Part shown: positions 40,386-51,133 of the stretch, piece after piece | How positions within the stretch are numbered: the stretch's first letter is position 1 | How the letters are laid out: the number at the start of each line of letters is the position of its first letter | Made by a program: the position numbers and the translations under genes | NCBI RefSeq assembly: GCF_017308975.1 | Contig: NZ_JADWPD010000015.1 | Span: forward strand, 35,486 to 99,485 | From: Amycolatopsis sp. MtRt-6 | GTDB taxonomy: Bacteria > Actinomycetota > Actinomycetes > Mycobacteriales > Pseudonocardiaceae | DNA length: 64,000 nucleotides | Direction: 5' to 3' | The notes under the pieces: generated by a model | Seen by the model: the letters and a program-made list of their open reading frames with translations, nothing else | Told to the model about the DNA's origin: nothing | Database searches by the model: none

Positions 40386-41606
40386 ATGTCCATATTCGGA
40401 CAGGTCTGGCTGTGGAGCCTCGCCGCGTTCTTCGTCGGGGTCATCCTCACCTGGCTGGTGCTCGTGCTGCCGCTCCGCAAGAGCGTCCGCCGGCTGGAGA
40501 GCTCGCTGGCGCAGGCCCACGCCGACGCCGCGCGCACCCCCGCGAACGCCGGGTCGGTGCGCGGCACCAGCGGCACCGAGGCGTTCCGCCGGTCCGAGCC
40601 CGAGCCGTCGCGCCAGGAGACGTCCTACCCCGGCACGCTGGTCGCCGCGCCGCCGATCCACCGCGACGACGTCCACGACGACATCGACGAGGACTTCGCC
40701 GAGCTCGACGCCCAGGTGCCGCTGCGGATGCCGCCGCCGGAGACCGAGCCCGTCCACGTGCCGGAGCCGGAATCCGCGGAGGACGACCCGTACCGGAGCG
40801 CGGCCGCCCAGTTCCTGACGCCGGAGGACGAGCCGGAGCGCGCCACCCCGACCCAGTACCTCACCCCGGTCGGGGATTCGTTCGACGACGCCGAGCCGGA
40901 GTCGCCCGCCCTGTCGCGGCTCGAGCAGAAGCTCGACTCCGACGCCGCGGGCTCGCTGTTCACGCCACCATCCGGCGAGGCCGCGCCGGCGCCGGACTGG
41001 TTCGACCGCGAGGCGCCGGCCGAGCAGCGGTCGGCGTTCGAAGAGCCGGTGGAGCGCACGCGGTACCTCGGCTCGGTGAGCAAGGACGAGCCCGAAGAGG
41101 CCGAGCCGCCGCAGTACGCGTTCGGCGGCGACATCGCCGAAACCGAGCTGGACGTGCCTCCGGAGACCCCCGCCGAAGCCACGCAGGTGCTGCCGAAGCG
41201 GCAGCCGCGGGAGGCGGTGCGCGGCGGGTTCGACGCGCCCCAGCCGATCCAGCCGTCGATGCGCACGGTCGAGCGCCGCGAGCCCGACCTGTCCGGCGCG
41301 CACAGCGGCTCGCTGTTCGAGCCGTCGGTCCAGCCGAACCAGGCGGCCGCCGGTGTCGTGGCGCCGGAACCACCGCCGGCCCGCCAGTCGGCGGGCGACT
41401 CGGTCCCGCCGGGTCCGTTCGGCCCCGGTTCGGCGATGCCGCGCCCGGGTGGCGGGGCGCCCAGCGACAGCTTCGCCGTGAAGGCCAGCGTCACGGCGCT
41501 GCGGTACTGCACCGAGGAGTCGGCGCAGTTCCCGAAGATGGTGGCCGAGGTCTGGTTCCGGACGGCGGAAGACGCCGAGCGCGTCGGGTTCCGGCCGCTC
41601 AGCTGA
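40386..41606 (+). CDS. membrane-anchored protein with long acidic region and C-terminal sunset domain (ArfC-like)
   Basis: A 406-residue protein. One membrane helix at about residues 5-27 (VWLWSLAAFFVGVILTWLVL) is followed by about 330 residues rich in Glu, Pro, Ala and Asp with no predicted fold. The last 45 residues, VTALRYCTEESAQFPKMVAE then VWFRTAEDAERVGFRPL, match the small sunset domain found in mycobacterial ArfC-type channel accessory proteins and some nucleases. ATG 40386 after GGGGCAGGAAAAG. Function unknown; a role in the cell envelope is an inference. It ends at a strong hairpin. Confidence 0.65.
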   Translation: MSIFGQVWLWSLAAFFVGVILTWLVLVLPLRKSVRRLESSLAQAHADAARTPANAGSVRGTSGTEAFRRSEPEPSRQETSYPGTLVAAPPIHRDDVHDDIDEDFAELDAQVPLRMPPPETEPVHVPEPESAEDDPYRSAAAQFLTPEDEPERATPTQYLTPVGDSFDDAEPESPALSRLEQKLDSDAAGSLFTPPSGEAAPAPDWFDREAPAEQRSAFEEPVERTRYLGSVSKDEPEEAEPPQYAFGGDIAETELDVPPETPAEATQVLPKRQPREAVRGGFDAPQPIQPSMRTVERREPDLSGAHSGSLFEPSVQPNQAAAGVVAPEPPPARQSAGDSVPPGPFGPGSAMPRPGGGAPSDSFAVKASVTALRYCTEESAQFPKMVAEVWFRTAEDAERVGFRPLS

Positions 41607-41658
41607 CGTTCGGACGCGCGACCTGAAGTTCCGGACGGCTGTCCGGCCCTGAATGCTT

Positions 41659-41692
41659 CGAAGGCCGCCATGCACCGGCATGGCGGCCTTCG
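41659..41692. terminator. bidirectional hairpin between the sunset-domain gene and korB
   Basis: Perfect 15-bp arms CGAAGGCCGCCATGC (41659-41673) and GCATGGCGGCCTTCG (41678-41692) with a 4-nt loop. It lies between two convergent genes (stops at 41606 and 41705) and can serve both. The GAAGGCCGCC core is shared with the hairpins at 17121 and 33415. Confidence 0.85.
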
Positions 41693-41704
41693 GGAAGCAG
41701 CGGG

Positions 41705-42765
41705 TTACGCGACCGTCCAGGTGTCCTTGCCGCGCAGCAGGCCCTGCAGGTCCGGCTTGCGCGCCGCGCGGGCCTCCTCGACCTGGGCGCGGGCGCCGTC
41801 GTCGTACGTCGGGCGCTCGACCTGGCGGAGGATGCCCGTCGGGACGTGGTTGAGGTTCTGGTCGCCCAGGCGCGACAGCGCGAACGCGTACGACGTGTCC
41901 GCGATCGACGGGTCGTGCACCACGACGTTGTCTTCGCCGATGTCGGCGACCTTGGCGACGTCCAGCCCGCCCCAGTCGCCGCGCTTGACGCCGAACTCCT
42001 GGTTCGGGCCGAAGCGGATCGGCTCGCCCGCCCGCAGCGGGATCAGGCGCGTCGCGGCCTCGTCGGCGTCCTTGAGGACGTCGAACGCGCCGTCGTTGAA
42101 GATCGGGCAGTTCTGGTAGATCTCGACCAGCGCCGAGCCGCGGTGCTGCGCCGCCGCCTGCAGGACCTCGGTCAGGCCCTTGCGATCGGAGTCCAGCGCC
42201 CGGCCCACGAACGACGCCTCCGCGCCGATCGCCAGCGACAGCGGGTTGAACGGCGTGTCCACCGACCCCATCGGCGTCGACTTCGTGACCATGCCCTGCC
42301 CGGACGTCGGGGAGTACTGGCCCTTGGTCAGCCCGTAGATCCGGTTGTTGAACAGCAGGATCTTGATGTTCACGTTGCGGCGCAGCGCGTGGATCAGGTG
42401 GTTGCCGCCGATGGACAGCGCGTCGCCGTCACCGGTGACGACCCACACCGACAGGTCCGGCCGCGTGGTGGCCAGCCCGGTCGCGATCGACGGCGCGCGG
42501 CCGTGGATCGAGTGCATGCCGTAGGTGTTCAGGTAGTACGGGAAGCGCGACGAGCAGCCGATGCCCGAGATGAACACGATGTTCTCGCGCTTGAGGCCCA
42601 GCGTCGGGAGGAACGACTGGACGGCGTTGAGGACGACGTAGTCGCCGCAGCCCGGGCACCAGCGGACTTCCTGGTCGGACTTGTAGTCCTTGGCCTTCTG
42701 CGGCTCGTCGGTGGTGGGCACGAGGTCCAGGCCGCCGAGGTTGGGTATCCCCAGATCGATCGCGG

Positions 42766-42769
<4 letters not shown>
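41705..42769 (-). CDS. korB: 2-oxoglutarate:ferredoxin oxidoreductase, beta subunit
   Basis: A 354-residue ThDP-binding subunit. It has the [4Fe-4S]/ThDP region RWCPGCGDYVVLNAVQSFL (about residues 36-54), FISGIGCSSRFPYYLNTYGM (about 66-85) and the ThDP signature VVTGDGDALSIGGNHLIHAL (about 110-129) ending with LLFNNRIYGLTKGQYSPTS. With KorA it decarboxylates 2-oxoglutarate to succinyl-CoA and reduces ferredoxin in an oxygen-tolerant, CoA-dependent reaction known in mycobacteria (Rv2454c). The ATG at 42767-42769 overlaps the korA stop (ATGA), so the subunits are translationally coupled. Confidence 0.93.
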
Positions 42770-44691
<1,922 letters not shown>

Positions 44692-44953
44692 GGGTCAGGG
44701 ATTCCCTCTCTCCCGACGGTACGGCTTCCGTTCGCCTGCCGGTGCCGCGGCTGCGTCCACCAGGTCTACTCTCGAGGTTAGCTCGCCCTCAACACCGATG
44801 TTGGTAGTGTCCCGCGTGCTGGGCGACCTCATCGGTGCGGGTTCCCTGTCTTTCCTCGCAGCTCCAGCGGATACCTGTAACCGATGGTAAAGGGTAACCA
44901 CTGTGGGACGTTGTGACGCGCGTCTCCCGCAAGGATAGGGGCCCCTGCTCGAG

Positions 44954-45718
44954 TCACGGCTGAGCGTGGATCCGGGCCCGCATCAGGGAAAGCCGTTCGG
45001 CGAACTCCGGTGACGCCAGCGAAGCCAGCTGCGGCTCGATCTCGACGTCGACGGCGTCGCCGTGCCGCGCCAGGACCGCGGTGGCGCGCAGGCTGCGCTT
45101 GGTGGCGATCAGGACTTCGCGCGGAGCCGCGACGGCGGCGTGAGCGAGGTCACGCGCGGCCGTCAGCAGTTCGTCGTGGCCGCCGTCGACCACGCGCAGC
45201 GCCAGCCCCGCCCGCACCGCCGCTTCGGCGTCCAAGGGCTGCCCGAACAACGTCATCGCGGCGGCCTGCTGCGGGCCCACGAGCCGCTGCGTCATCCAGG
45301 TCATCCCACCGCCGGGATGCAGCCCGAGCTCGAGGAACCGGGCGACGAACTTCGCGCGCGGCCCGGCCAGCCGGACATCGGCGGCGAGGGCGAGGTTCAG
45401 CCCGGCCCCGACGGCCGCCCCGCCGACGGCCGCGATCGTCGGCAGCGTGCACCGCGCGACGGCCAGGAAGCCTTCGTAGATGGCGCGCAGGCCGGCTTCG
45501 CCGGCTTCGGCCAGGGCGGCGAGATCGGCCCCGGCGCAGAAGGCGGGCGGCGTCCCGGTGACGACGACGGCGTGCACGGAGGCGTCCCGTTCGGCGGCCT
45601 CGACGGCGGCGGCGAGCTGCGCGGAGAGGTCGAGGGTCAGCGCGTTCCGGCTGCCGGGAGCGTCGACGGTGACGAGGGCGACGCCGCCGGAGTGCTCGCT
45701 GACGATGCTGTCGGTCAT
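44954..45718 (-). CDS. enoyl-CoA hydratase/isomerase family protein
   Basis: A 254-residue crotonase-fold protein. The oxyanion-hole blocks are GTPPAFCAGADLAALAEAGE (about residues 55-74) and AAVGGAAVGAGLNLALAADV (about 100-119); the second catalytic region, FLELGLHPGGGMTWMTQRLV, has Gly-Gly where hydratases carry a Glu, so the reaction may differ from simple hydration. ATG at 45716-45718 (MTDSIVSE) is chosen over a start 25 codons upstream that would precede an unconserved Ser/Thr-rich stretch. It is divergent from the DUF2550 gene, with only 22 bp between start codons. Confidence 0.83.
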   Translation of the reverse strand: MTDSIVSEHSGGVALVTVDAPGSRNALTLDLSAQLAAAVEAAERDASVHAVVVTGTPPAFCAGADLAALAEAGEAGLRAIYEGFLAVARCTLPTIAAVGGAAVGAGLNLALAADVRLAGPRAKFVARFLELGLHPGGGMTWMTQRLVGPQQAAAMTLFGQPLDAEAAVRAGLALRVVDGGHDELLTAARDLAHAAVAAPREVLIATKRSLRATAVLARHGDAVDVEIEPQLASLASPEFAERLSLMRARIHAQP

Positions 45719-45740
45719 CGGCTCAGGGTATTGGTGGTGT

Positions 45741-46109
45741 GTGGTGGAACTGCTGGTGGTGCTGGTCGGCAACCTGCTGACGATGATCGACATGTCGGAG
45801 CTGTTCGGCGGACGGCGCCGTCGGTCCCGCGCGGCGGCCTTCGCGCGTGGCGAGCGGGTGGAGTTCCCGTGTGTGCTGCGCTCCGAAGAGGTGACCGACG
45901 GCCGCGAACGGCGTGGCTGGATCGCGGTGGGCGAGGGGCCGGCGACGTGGCGGACCCCGGGCGCGGAGCCGGTGCCGTTCGACCCGGGCGAGCTGACGAT
46001 GCAGGCGGTGGACCGGCAGGCGGTGACGTTCCAGTCGGCGGGCGGCCGGACGGAGCTGCGGCTGCACCCGGACGAGGCGCCGGCGGTCCTGCGCGCCCTG
46101 GGCGGCTGA
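45741..46109 (+). CDS. DUF2550-like membrane-anchored protein
   Basis: About 122 residues. One short hydrophobic N-terminal helix (VVELLVVLVGNLLTMIDM), a basic GGRRRRSR patch, then a soluble domain with strands and the pattern RGWIAVGEGPATWRTPG and VTFQSAGGRTELRLHPDEAP. This resembles DUF2550, a small actinobacterial family often encoded near F-type ATP synthase genes; its function is unknown. The start is GTG 45741 or the next codon, GTG 45744. The helix is short, so an earlier start is possible, but upstream codons are antisense to the hydratase gene. Confidence 0.55.
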   Translation: MVELLVVLVGNLLTMIDMSELFGGRRRRSRAAAFARGERVEFPCVLRSEEVTDGRERRGWIAVGEGPATWRTPGAEPVPFDPGELTMQAVDRQAVTFQSAGGRTELRLHPDEAPAVLRALGG

Positions 46110-46163
46110 GCGGCCGAAACTGTCGGACCCCGCCGGTAAGCTGGAAACCGGGGGCCGGAGGCC

Positions 46164-46619
46164 TCACTGCTCCGGTGTGGGCGGCCGCTCGAGCAGCCGC
46201 GACAGCACCACGGTCGACACGGTCCGGTCCACGATTTCCAGCCCCCGCAGCCGCTCCAGCGCCGTCTCCAGGTGGTGGATGTCCGCCGCCCGCAGGTGGA
46301 CGATCGCGTCCGCCGCGCCGGACACCGTGTACGCCGCCACCACCTCCGGGAGGGGCTCCAGCCGCGCGCGGATGCGGGCCGGCGTGATGTTGCCCTGGCA
46401 CGTGACCTCGACGAACGCCTCCGTTCCCCAGCCCAGCGCCTCCGGGTCGACCACCGCCGTGAAGCCCCGCAGGATGCCCGTCTCCAGCAGGCGGTCGACC
46501 CTCCTCTTGACCGCCGGGGCCGACAGGCCGACCACCTTGCCGATCTCCGCGTAGCTTGATCGCGCGTTTGCCACGAGACACGAAACGATTCGCTGGTCGA
46601 TGGTGTTCACACGCAACAC
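46164..46619 (-). CDS. Lrp/AsnC family regulator, divergent from dimethylargininase
   Basis: A 151-residue regulator. The HTH begins NTIDQRIVSCLVANARSSYA (about residues 5-24) and continues IGKVVGLSAPAVKRRVDRLL; the RAM domain includes VEVTCQGNITPARIRARLEP and VSGAADAIVHLRAADIHHLE. The GTG at 46619 is used; a second GTG three codons later (VNTID) is equally likely and nearer to the family N-terminus. It faces the dimethylargininase gene across 65 bp, the arrangement seen for Rv2324/Rv2323c in M. tuberculosis, so it probably controls that gene and senses an arginine-pathway metabolite (inference). Confidence 0.87.
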   Translation of the reverse strand: MLRVNTIDQRIVSCLVANARSSYAEIGKVVGLSAPAVKRRVDRLLETGILRGFTAVVDPEALGWGTEAFVEVTCQGNITPARIRARLEPLPEVVAAYTVSGAADAIVHLRAADIHHLETALERLRGLEIVDRTVSTVVLSRLLERPPTPEQ

Positions 46620-46684
46620 TTAGCACAGATATGCGCAGCGAACAGCGATTGATTGCGATATTAGGCACGCCTTACCCTGCACTC
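46620..46684. promoter_or_regulatory. AT-rich divergent promoter between Lrp regulator and dimethylargininase
   Basis: A 65-bp gap clearly richer in A and T than its flanks (for example GATTGATTGCGATATTAG around 46646-46663). It must hold both promoters and a probable Lrp-type operator. The repeated ATTG/GATT half-elements fit the loose Lrp consensus, but no single clear dyad stands out. Confidence 0.5.
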
Positions 46685-47521
46685 ATGCAGGCGATGCGCG
46701 TACCGACCACTCGTCGATACCTCATGTGCCCGCCGCGCTTCTTCGCGGTGGACTACGTGATCAACCCCTGGATGGACCCGACCCAGCCGGTCAGCGCCGA
46801 CGTCGCCGTCGCGCAGTGGACCGAACTGCGCGACACCTACCGCCGGCTCGGCCACACCGTCGAGGAGATCGACCCGCAGCCCGGCCTGCCCGACATGGTC
46901 TTCGCCGCCAACTCCGGCACCGTCGTCGACGGCCGCGTGCTCGGCTCGCGGTTCCGCGCCCCGCAGCGCGCCGCGGAGGCCGAGCACTTCCGGCGCTGGT
47001 TCGTCGAGCACGGCTACCGCGACATCACCATGCCGGAGAAGATCAACGAGGCCGAGGGCGACTTCGCCTGGACCGGCTCCCTGCTGCTCGCCGGCACCGG
47101 CTTCCGGACCGACCCGGCCGCGCACGCCGAAGCCCAGGAGGTCCTCGGCGTCCCTGTCGTCTCGCTGCAGCTGGTCGACCCGCGCTACTACCACCTCGAC
47201 ACCGCCCTGTTCGTGCTCGCCGAGGCGACGGACACGACGCGCGCGCAGATCGTCTACTACCCGGACGCCTTCTCGGCCGGCTCGCGCCGCGTGCTCGAGC
47301 GGGTGTTCCCGGACGCCGTGCTCGCCACGAAGGAAGACGCGGAGTGCTTCGGCCTCAACGGCGTGTCCGACGGCCGCAACGTCGTCCTCCCGGTGGAGGC
47401 CACCCGTCTGGGTGAAATTCTGCTCGCACGGGGGTACGAACCGGTCTACGTCGACATCTCCGAGCTGCGGAAAGCCGGCGGCGGCCCGAAGTGCTGCACG
47501 CTGGAGATCCGCAAGGGCTGA
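46685..47521 (+). CDS. ddaH: dimethylargininase (NG,NG-dimethylarginine dimethylaminohydrolase)-like amidinohydrolase
   Basis: A 278-residue member of the pentein (guanidino-group-modifying) superfamily. The substrate-binding and catalytic pattern is intact: FFAVDYVINPWMDP (about residues 18-31), DMVFAANSGTVVDGR (about 70-84), EGDFAWTG, the catalytic His in DPRYYHLDTALFVL (about 166-179), and the nucleophilic Cys near the end in GGGPKCCTLEIRKG. It hydrolyses dimethylarginine or arginine analogues to citrulline, or may act in an ornithine/arginine route. ATG 46685, with an in-frame ATG at 46694 as an alternative. Confidence 0.85.
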   Translation: MQAMRVPTTRRYLMCPPRFFAVDYVINPWMDPTQPVSADVAVAQWTELRDTYRRLGHTVEEIDPQPGLPDMVFAANSGTVVDGRVLGSRFRAPQRAAEAEHFRRWFVEHGYRDITMPEKINEAEGDFAWTGSLLLAGTGFRTDPAAHAEAQEVLGVPVVSLQLVDPRYYHLDTALFVLAEATDTTRAQIVYYPDAFSAGSRRVLERVFPDAVLATKEDAECFGLNGVSDGRNVVLPVEATRLGEILLARGYEPVYVDISELRKAGGGPKCCTLEIRKG

Positions 47522-47603
47522 TCGGCACCCGAAAACGTGTAACTCACCCGTTTGCCACGGCGATTAATCGAAGTAACAAATCGACTACTCGCAGTGGCAG
47601 GCG

Positions 47604-48266
47604 GTGGGAGGGATGACGGTGATCCTCGCCGTGCACGGGGTGGGCCGACCGGCGCGCCCGCTCGACCCGGGCGAGGACGAGCGCTGGCTGACCGTCGAGC
47701 AGTTCGAGCGCGTCCTCGACGTCGCCGCGGACCGCGAAGACGTCCACCTCACCTTCGACGACGGCAACGAGTCCGACGTCGACATCGTGCTGCCCCGGCT
47801 CGCCGACCGCGGGCTGACGGCGGAGTTCTTCCCGCTGGCCGGCCGGCTCGGGCAGCGCGGCTACCTCGACCGCGGGGGCCTGCGCGAACTCGCGGACGCC
47901 GGGATGGAGATCGGCTCGCACGGCTGGGAGCCGCGAGACTGGCGGCGCCTCGACGACCGGCACGCCACCCGCGAGCTGAAGGACGCCCCGAAGCTGCTCG
48001 GCGACCTGTGCGGCCGGCCGGTGCGGCGGTACTCGCTGCCGTTCGGCGCCTACGACCGGCGGGTGCTCGCACGGCTGCGCCAGGCCGGCGCGACCCGCGT
48101 CTACTCCAGCGACGGCGGGGCCGCCCGCCGGGACGGCTGGCTGCAGGCGCGCACCGAGCTCCCGCACGACCTCGACGGCGACTGGCTCGACGAAGTCCTC
48201 GCCGGCTCCCGGCGGCGGGCCGTGCGCTGGGCGAACCGCCTGTGGCGCCGCACCCGGAGGTCTTAA
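47604..48266 (+). CDS. polysaccharide deacetylase family protein
   Basis: A 220-residue NodB-homology (carbohydrate esterase 4) protein. Motif 1 is HLTFDDGNESDV (about residues 48-59; the DD supplies the base and a metal ligand), motif 2 IGSHGWEPRDW (about 111-121; the H is a metal ligand, although the HSxxHP form is changed) and motif 3 YSLPFGAYDRRVL (about 144-156). The changed motif 2 makes activity uncertain. No signal peptide or membrane segment. Start is GTG 47604 or ATG 47613. It begins the exopolysaccharide region and could trim or modify an acetylated sugar. Confidence 0.78.
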   Translation: MGGMTVILAVHGVGRPARPLDPGEDERWLTVEQFERVLDVAADREDVHLTFDDGNESDVDIVLPRLADRGLTAEFFPLAGRLGQRGYLDRGGLRELADAGMEIGSHGWEPRDWRRLDDRHATRELKDAPKLLGDLCGRPVRRYSLPFGAYDRRVLARLRQAGATRVYSSDGGAARRDGWLQARTELPHDLDGDWLDEVLAGSRRRAVRWANRLWRRTRRS

Positions 48267-48308
48267 CCCGCTCAACCCCGAGGTGCGGGCGGGTGCCCCG
48301 CCGCTAAA

Positions 48309-48358
48309 AGGAAAGTTTCCTAACTAAAGAGGCGTCAGGAGCACAACTGACACCTCTT
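48309..48358. promoter_or_regulatory. palindrome plus hairpin between deacetylase and nucleotide-sugar dehydrogenase genes
   Basis: AGGAAAGTTTCCT at 48309-48321 is a perfect 13-bp palindrome with a single central base, in an AT-rich setting (AAAAGGAAAGTTTCCTAACT) suited to an operator. Six bases on, AAGAGGCGTCAG (48327-48338) and CTGACACCTCTT (48347-48358) form a 12-bp hairpin with one mismatch, possibly a terminator for the deacetylase gene. The rest of the 276-bp gap has no ORF; GCGGAGG before 48543 is the ribosome-binding site of the next gene. Confidence 0.5.
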
Positions 48359-48542
48359 CACGCACCGGCGGCGAATCGCGGTTCCCGGCCACGGTCCGCC
48401 CCGGGATCGAAACCCGATTCTTACCTGAATCCCTTGCGTCTCACCGCAGTCTCACGCTTCCCCCGTCCGCCGCAGCCGCGGTAACGATCCAGGGGCGCCC
48501 GCCGACCAACTTGAGGGTCGCGCGGAATAGCGGAGGTTTGGC

Positions 48543-49833
<1,291 letters not shown>

Positions 49834-49853
<20 letters not shown>

Positions 49854-51024
49854 AGCGCTCATCCTCGTCGAAAACCTCTCCGTCCCCTTCGACCGGCGGG
49901 TGTGGCAGGAGTCCACGACCCTGCGCGACGCCGGGTGGGAAGTCCACGTGATCTGTCCGCAGGGCACGAAACGCGACACCGAGGCCGAAGCCGTCGTCGA
50001 CGGCGTCCACATCCACCGCTACCCGCTGAAGGCGGCGACCGGCGGCCCCGCGGGCTACCTGCAGGAGTACGGCACCGCGTTGTGGCACACACTGCGGCTG
50101 GCCCGCAAGGTCGGACCGGTCGACGTCGTGCACGCCTGCAACCCACCGGACCTGCTGTACCTGGTCGCGAAGGTGCTGAAGCGCCAGGGCGCGAAGTTCA
50201 TCTTCGATCAGCACGACCTGTGCCCCGAGCTGTACCTCTCGCGGTTCGACCGCGGGCAGGACCTCCTCTACCGCGGGGTGTGCGCGCTCGAACGCGCCAC
50301 CTACCGCGCCGCCGACGTCGTGATTTCGACGAACGAGAGCTACAAGCAGGTCGCCCGGATCCGCGGCGGCAAGCGGCCCGAGGACGTCTTCGTGGTGCGC
50401 AGCGCCCCGGTCGTCGAGCGGTTCCACGAGGTGCCCGCCGAGCCCGAGCTGAAGAAGGGCAAGCCCTTCATGCTGGCCTACCTCGGCGTGATGGGCCCGC
50501 AGGACGGCGTCGACTACGCGCTGCGCGCGCTCGCGAAGCTGCGTGACGAGGTCGGCCGCACCGACTGGCACGCGGTGTTCGTCGGCTCCGGCGACGCGTT
50601 CGACGACATGGTCGCGCTCTCGGCGAAGCTCGGGCTGGCCAACCAGGTCGAGTTCACCGGCCGGATCTCCGACGAGGACCTCGTCCGCTACCTGTCCACC
50701 GCGGACGTCTGCCTGTCGCCGGACCCGCTCAACCCGCTCAACGACGTCTCCACGATGAACAAGGTCATGGAGTACATGGCGATGAGCAAGCCGATCGTCT
50801 CGTTCGAGCTGCGGGAGGCGCGGGTTTCCGCCGGCGACGCCGCGGTCTACGCCCCGGCGAACGACGAGACGGAGTTCGCGGCGCTGGTGTCCCGGCTGCT
50901 CGACGACCCCGAAGAGCGGATCCGGATGGGCAAGCTCGGCCAGGCCAGGGTGGCGGGTCCGCTCTCGTGGGAGAACTCGGCGAAGAACCTGCTCGCCGCG
51001 TATGAGCACGCTGTGAAGTCCTGA
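49834..51024 (+). CDS. GT4 family glycosyltransferase of the exopolysaccharide locus
   Basis: A 396-residue GT-B enzyme. It opens GKALILVENLSVPFDRRVWQ, the N-terminus common to EPS-locus GT4 enzymes, with HACNPPDLLYLVAKVLKRQ (about residue 103) and DQHDLCPELYLSRFDRG (about 127). The donor domain has FMLAYLGVMGPQDGVDYALR (about 213-232) and STMNKVMEYMAMSKPIVSFE (about 308-327) with the Glu of the EX7E region. ATG 49834 with GAGGGA close upstream; a TTG four codons earlier is less likely. It starts inside the last 20 bp of the dehydrogenase gene, so the two are translated together. Confidence 0.85.
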
Positions 51025-51133
51025 TCGCCGTTAGATCAAGAACCCACCGGACGTGTAACCAATGCTTCCGGTCCGACGACGGTTGGGGTAACCGGCCGAT
51101 CAACTGAACCCGTTCGGCGTACCCGGCTCAGGA

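Noticed and set aside
44695..44901. A 68-codon reverse frame upstream of korA
   Set aside because: No ribosome-binding site and no domain; it occupies the expected korA promoter.
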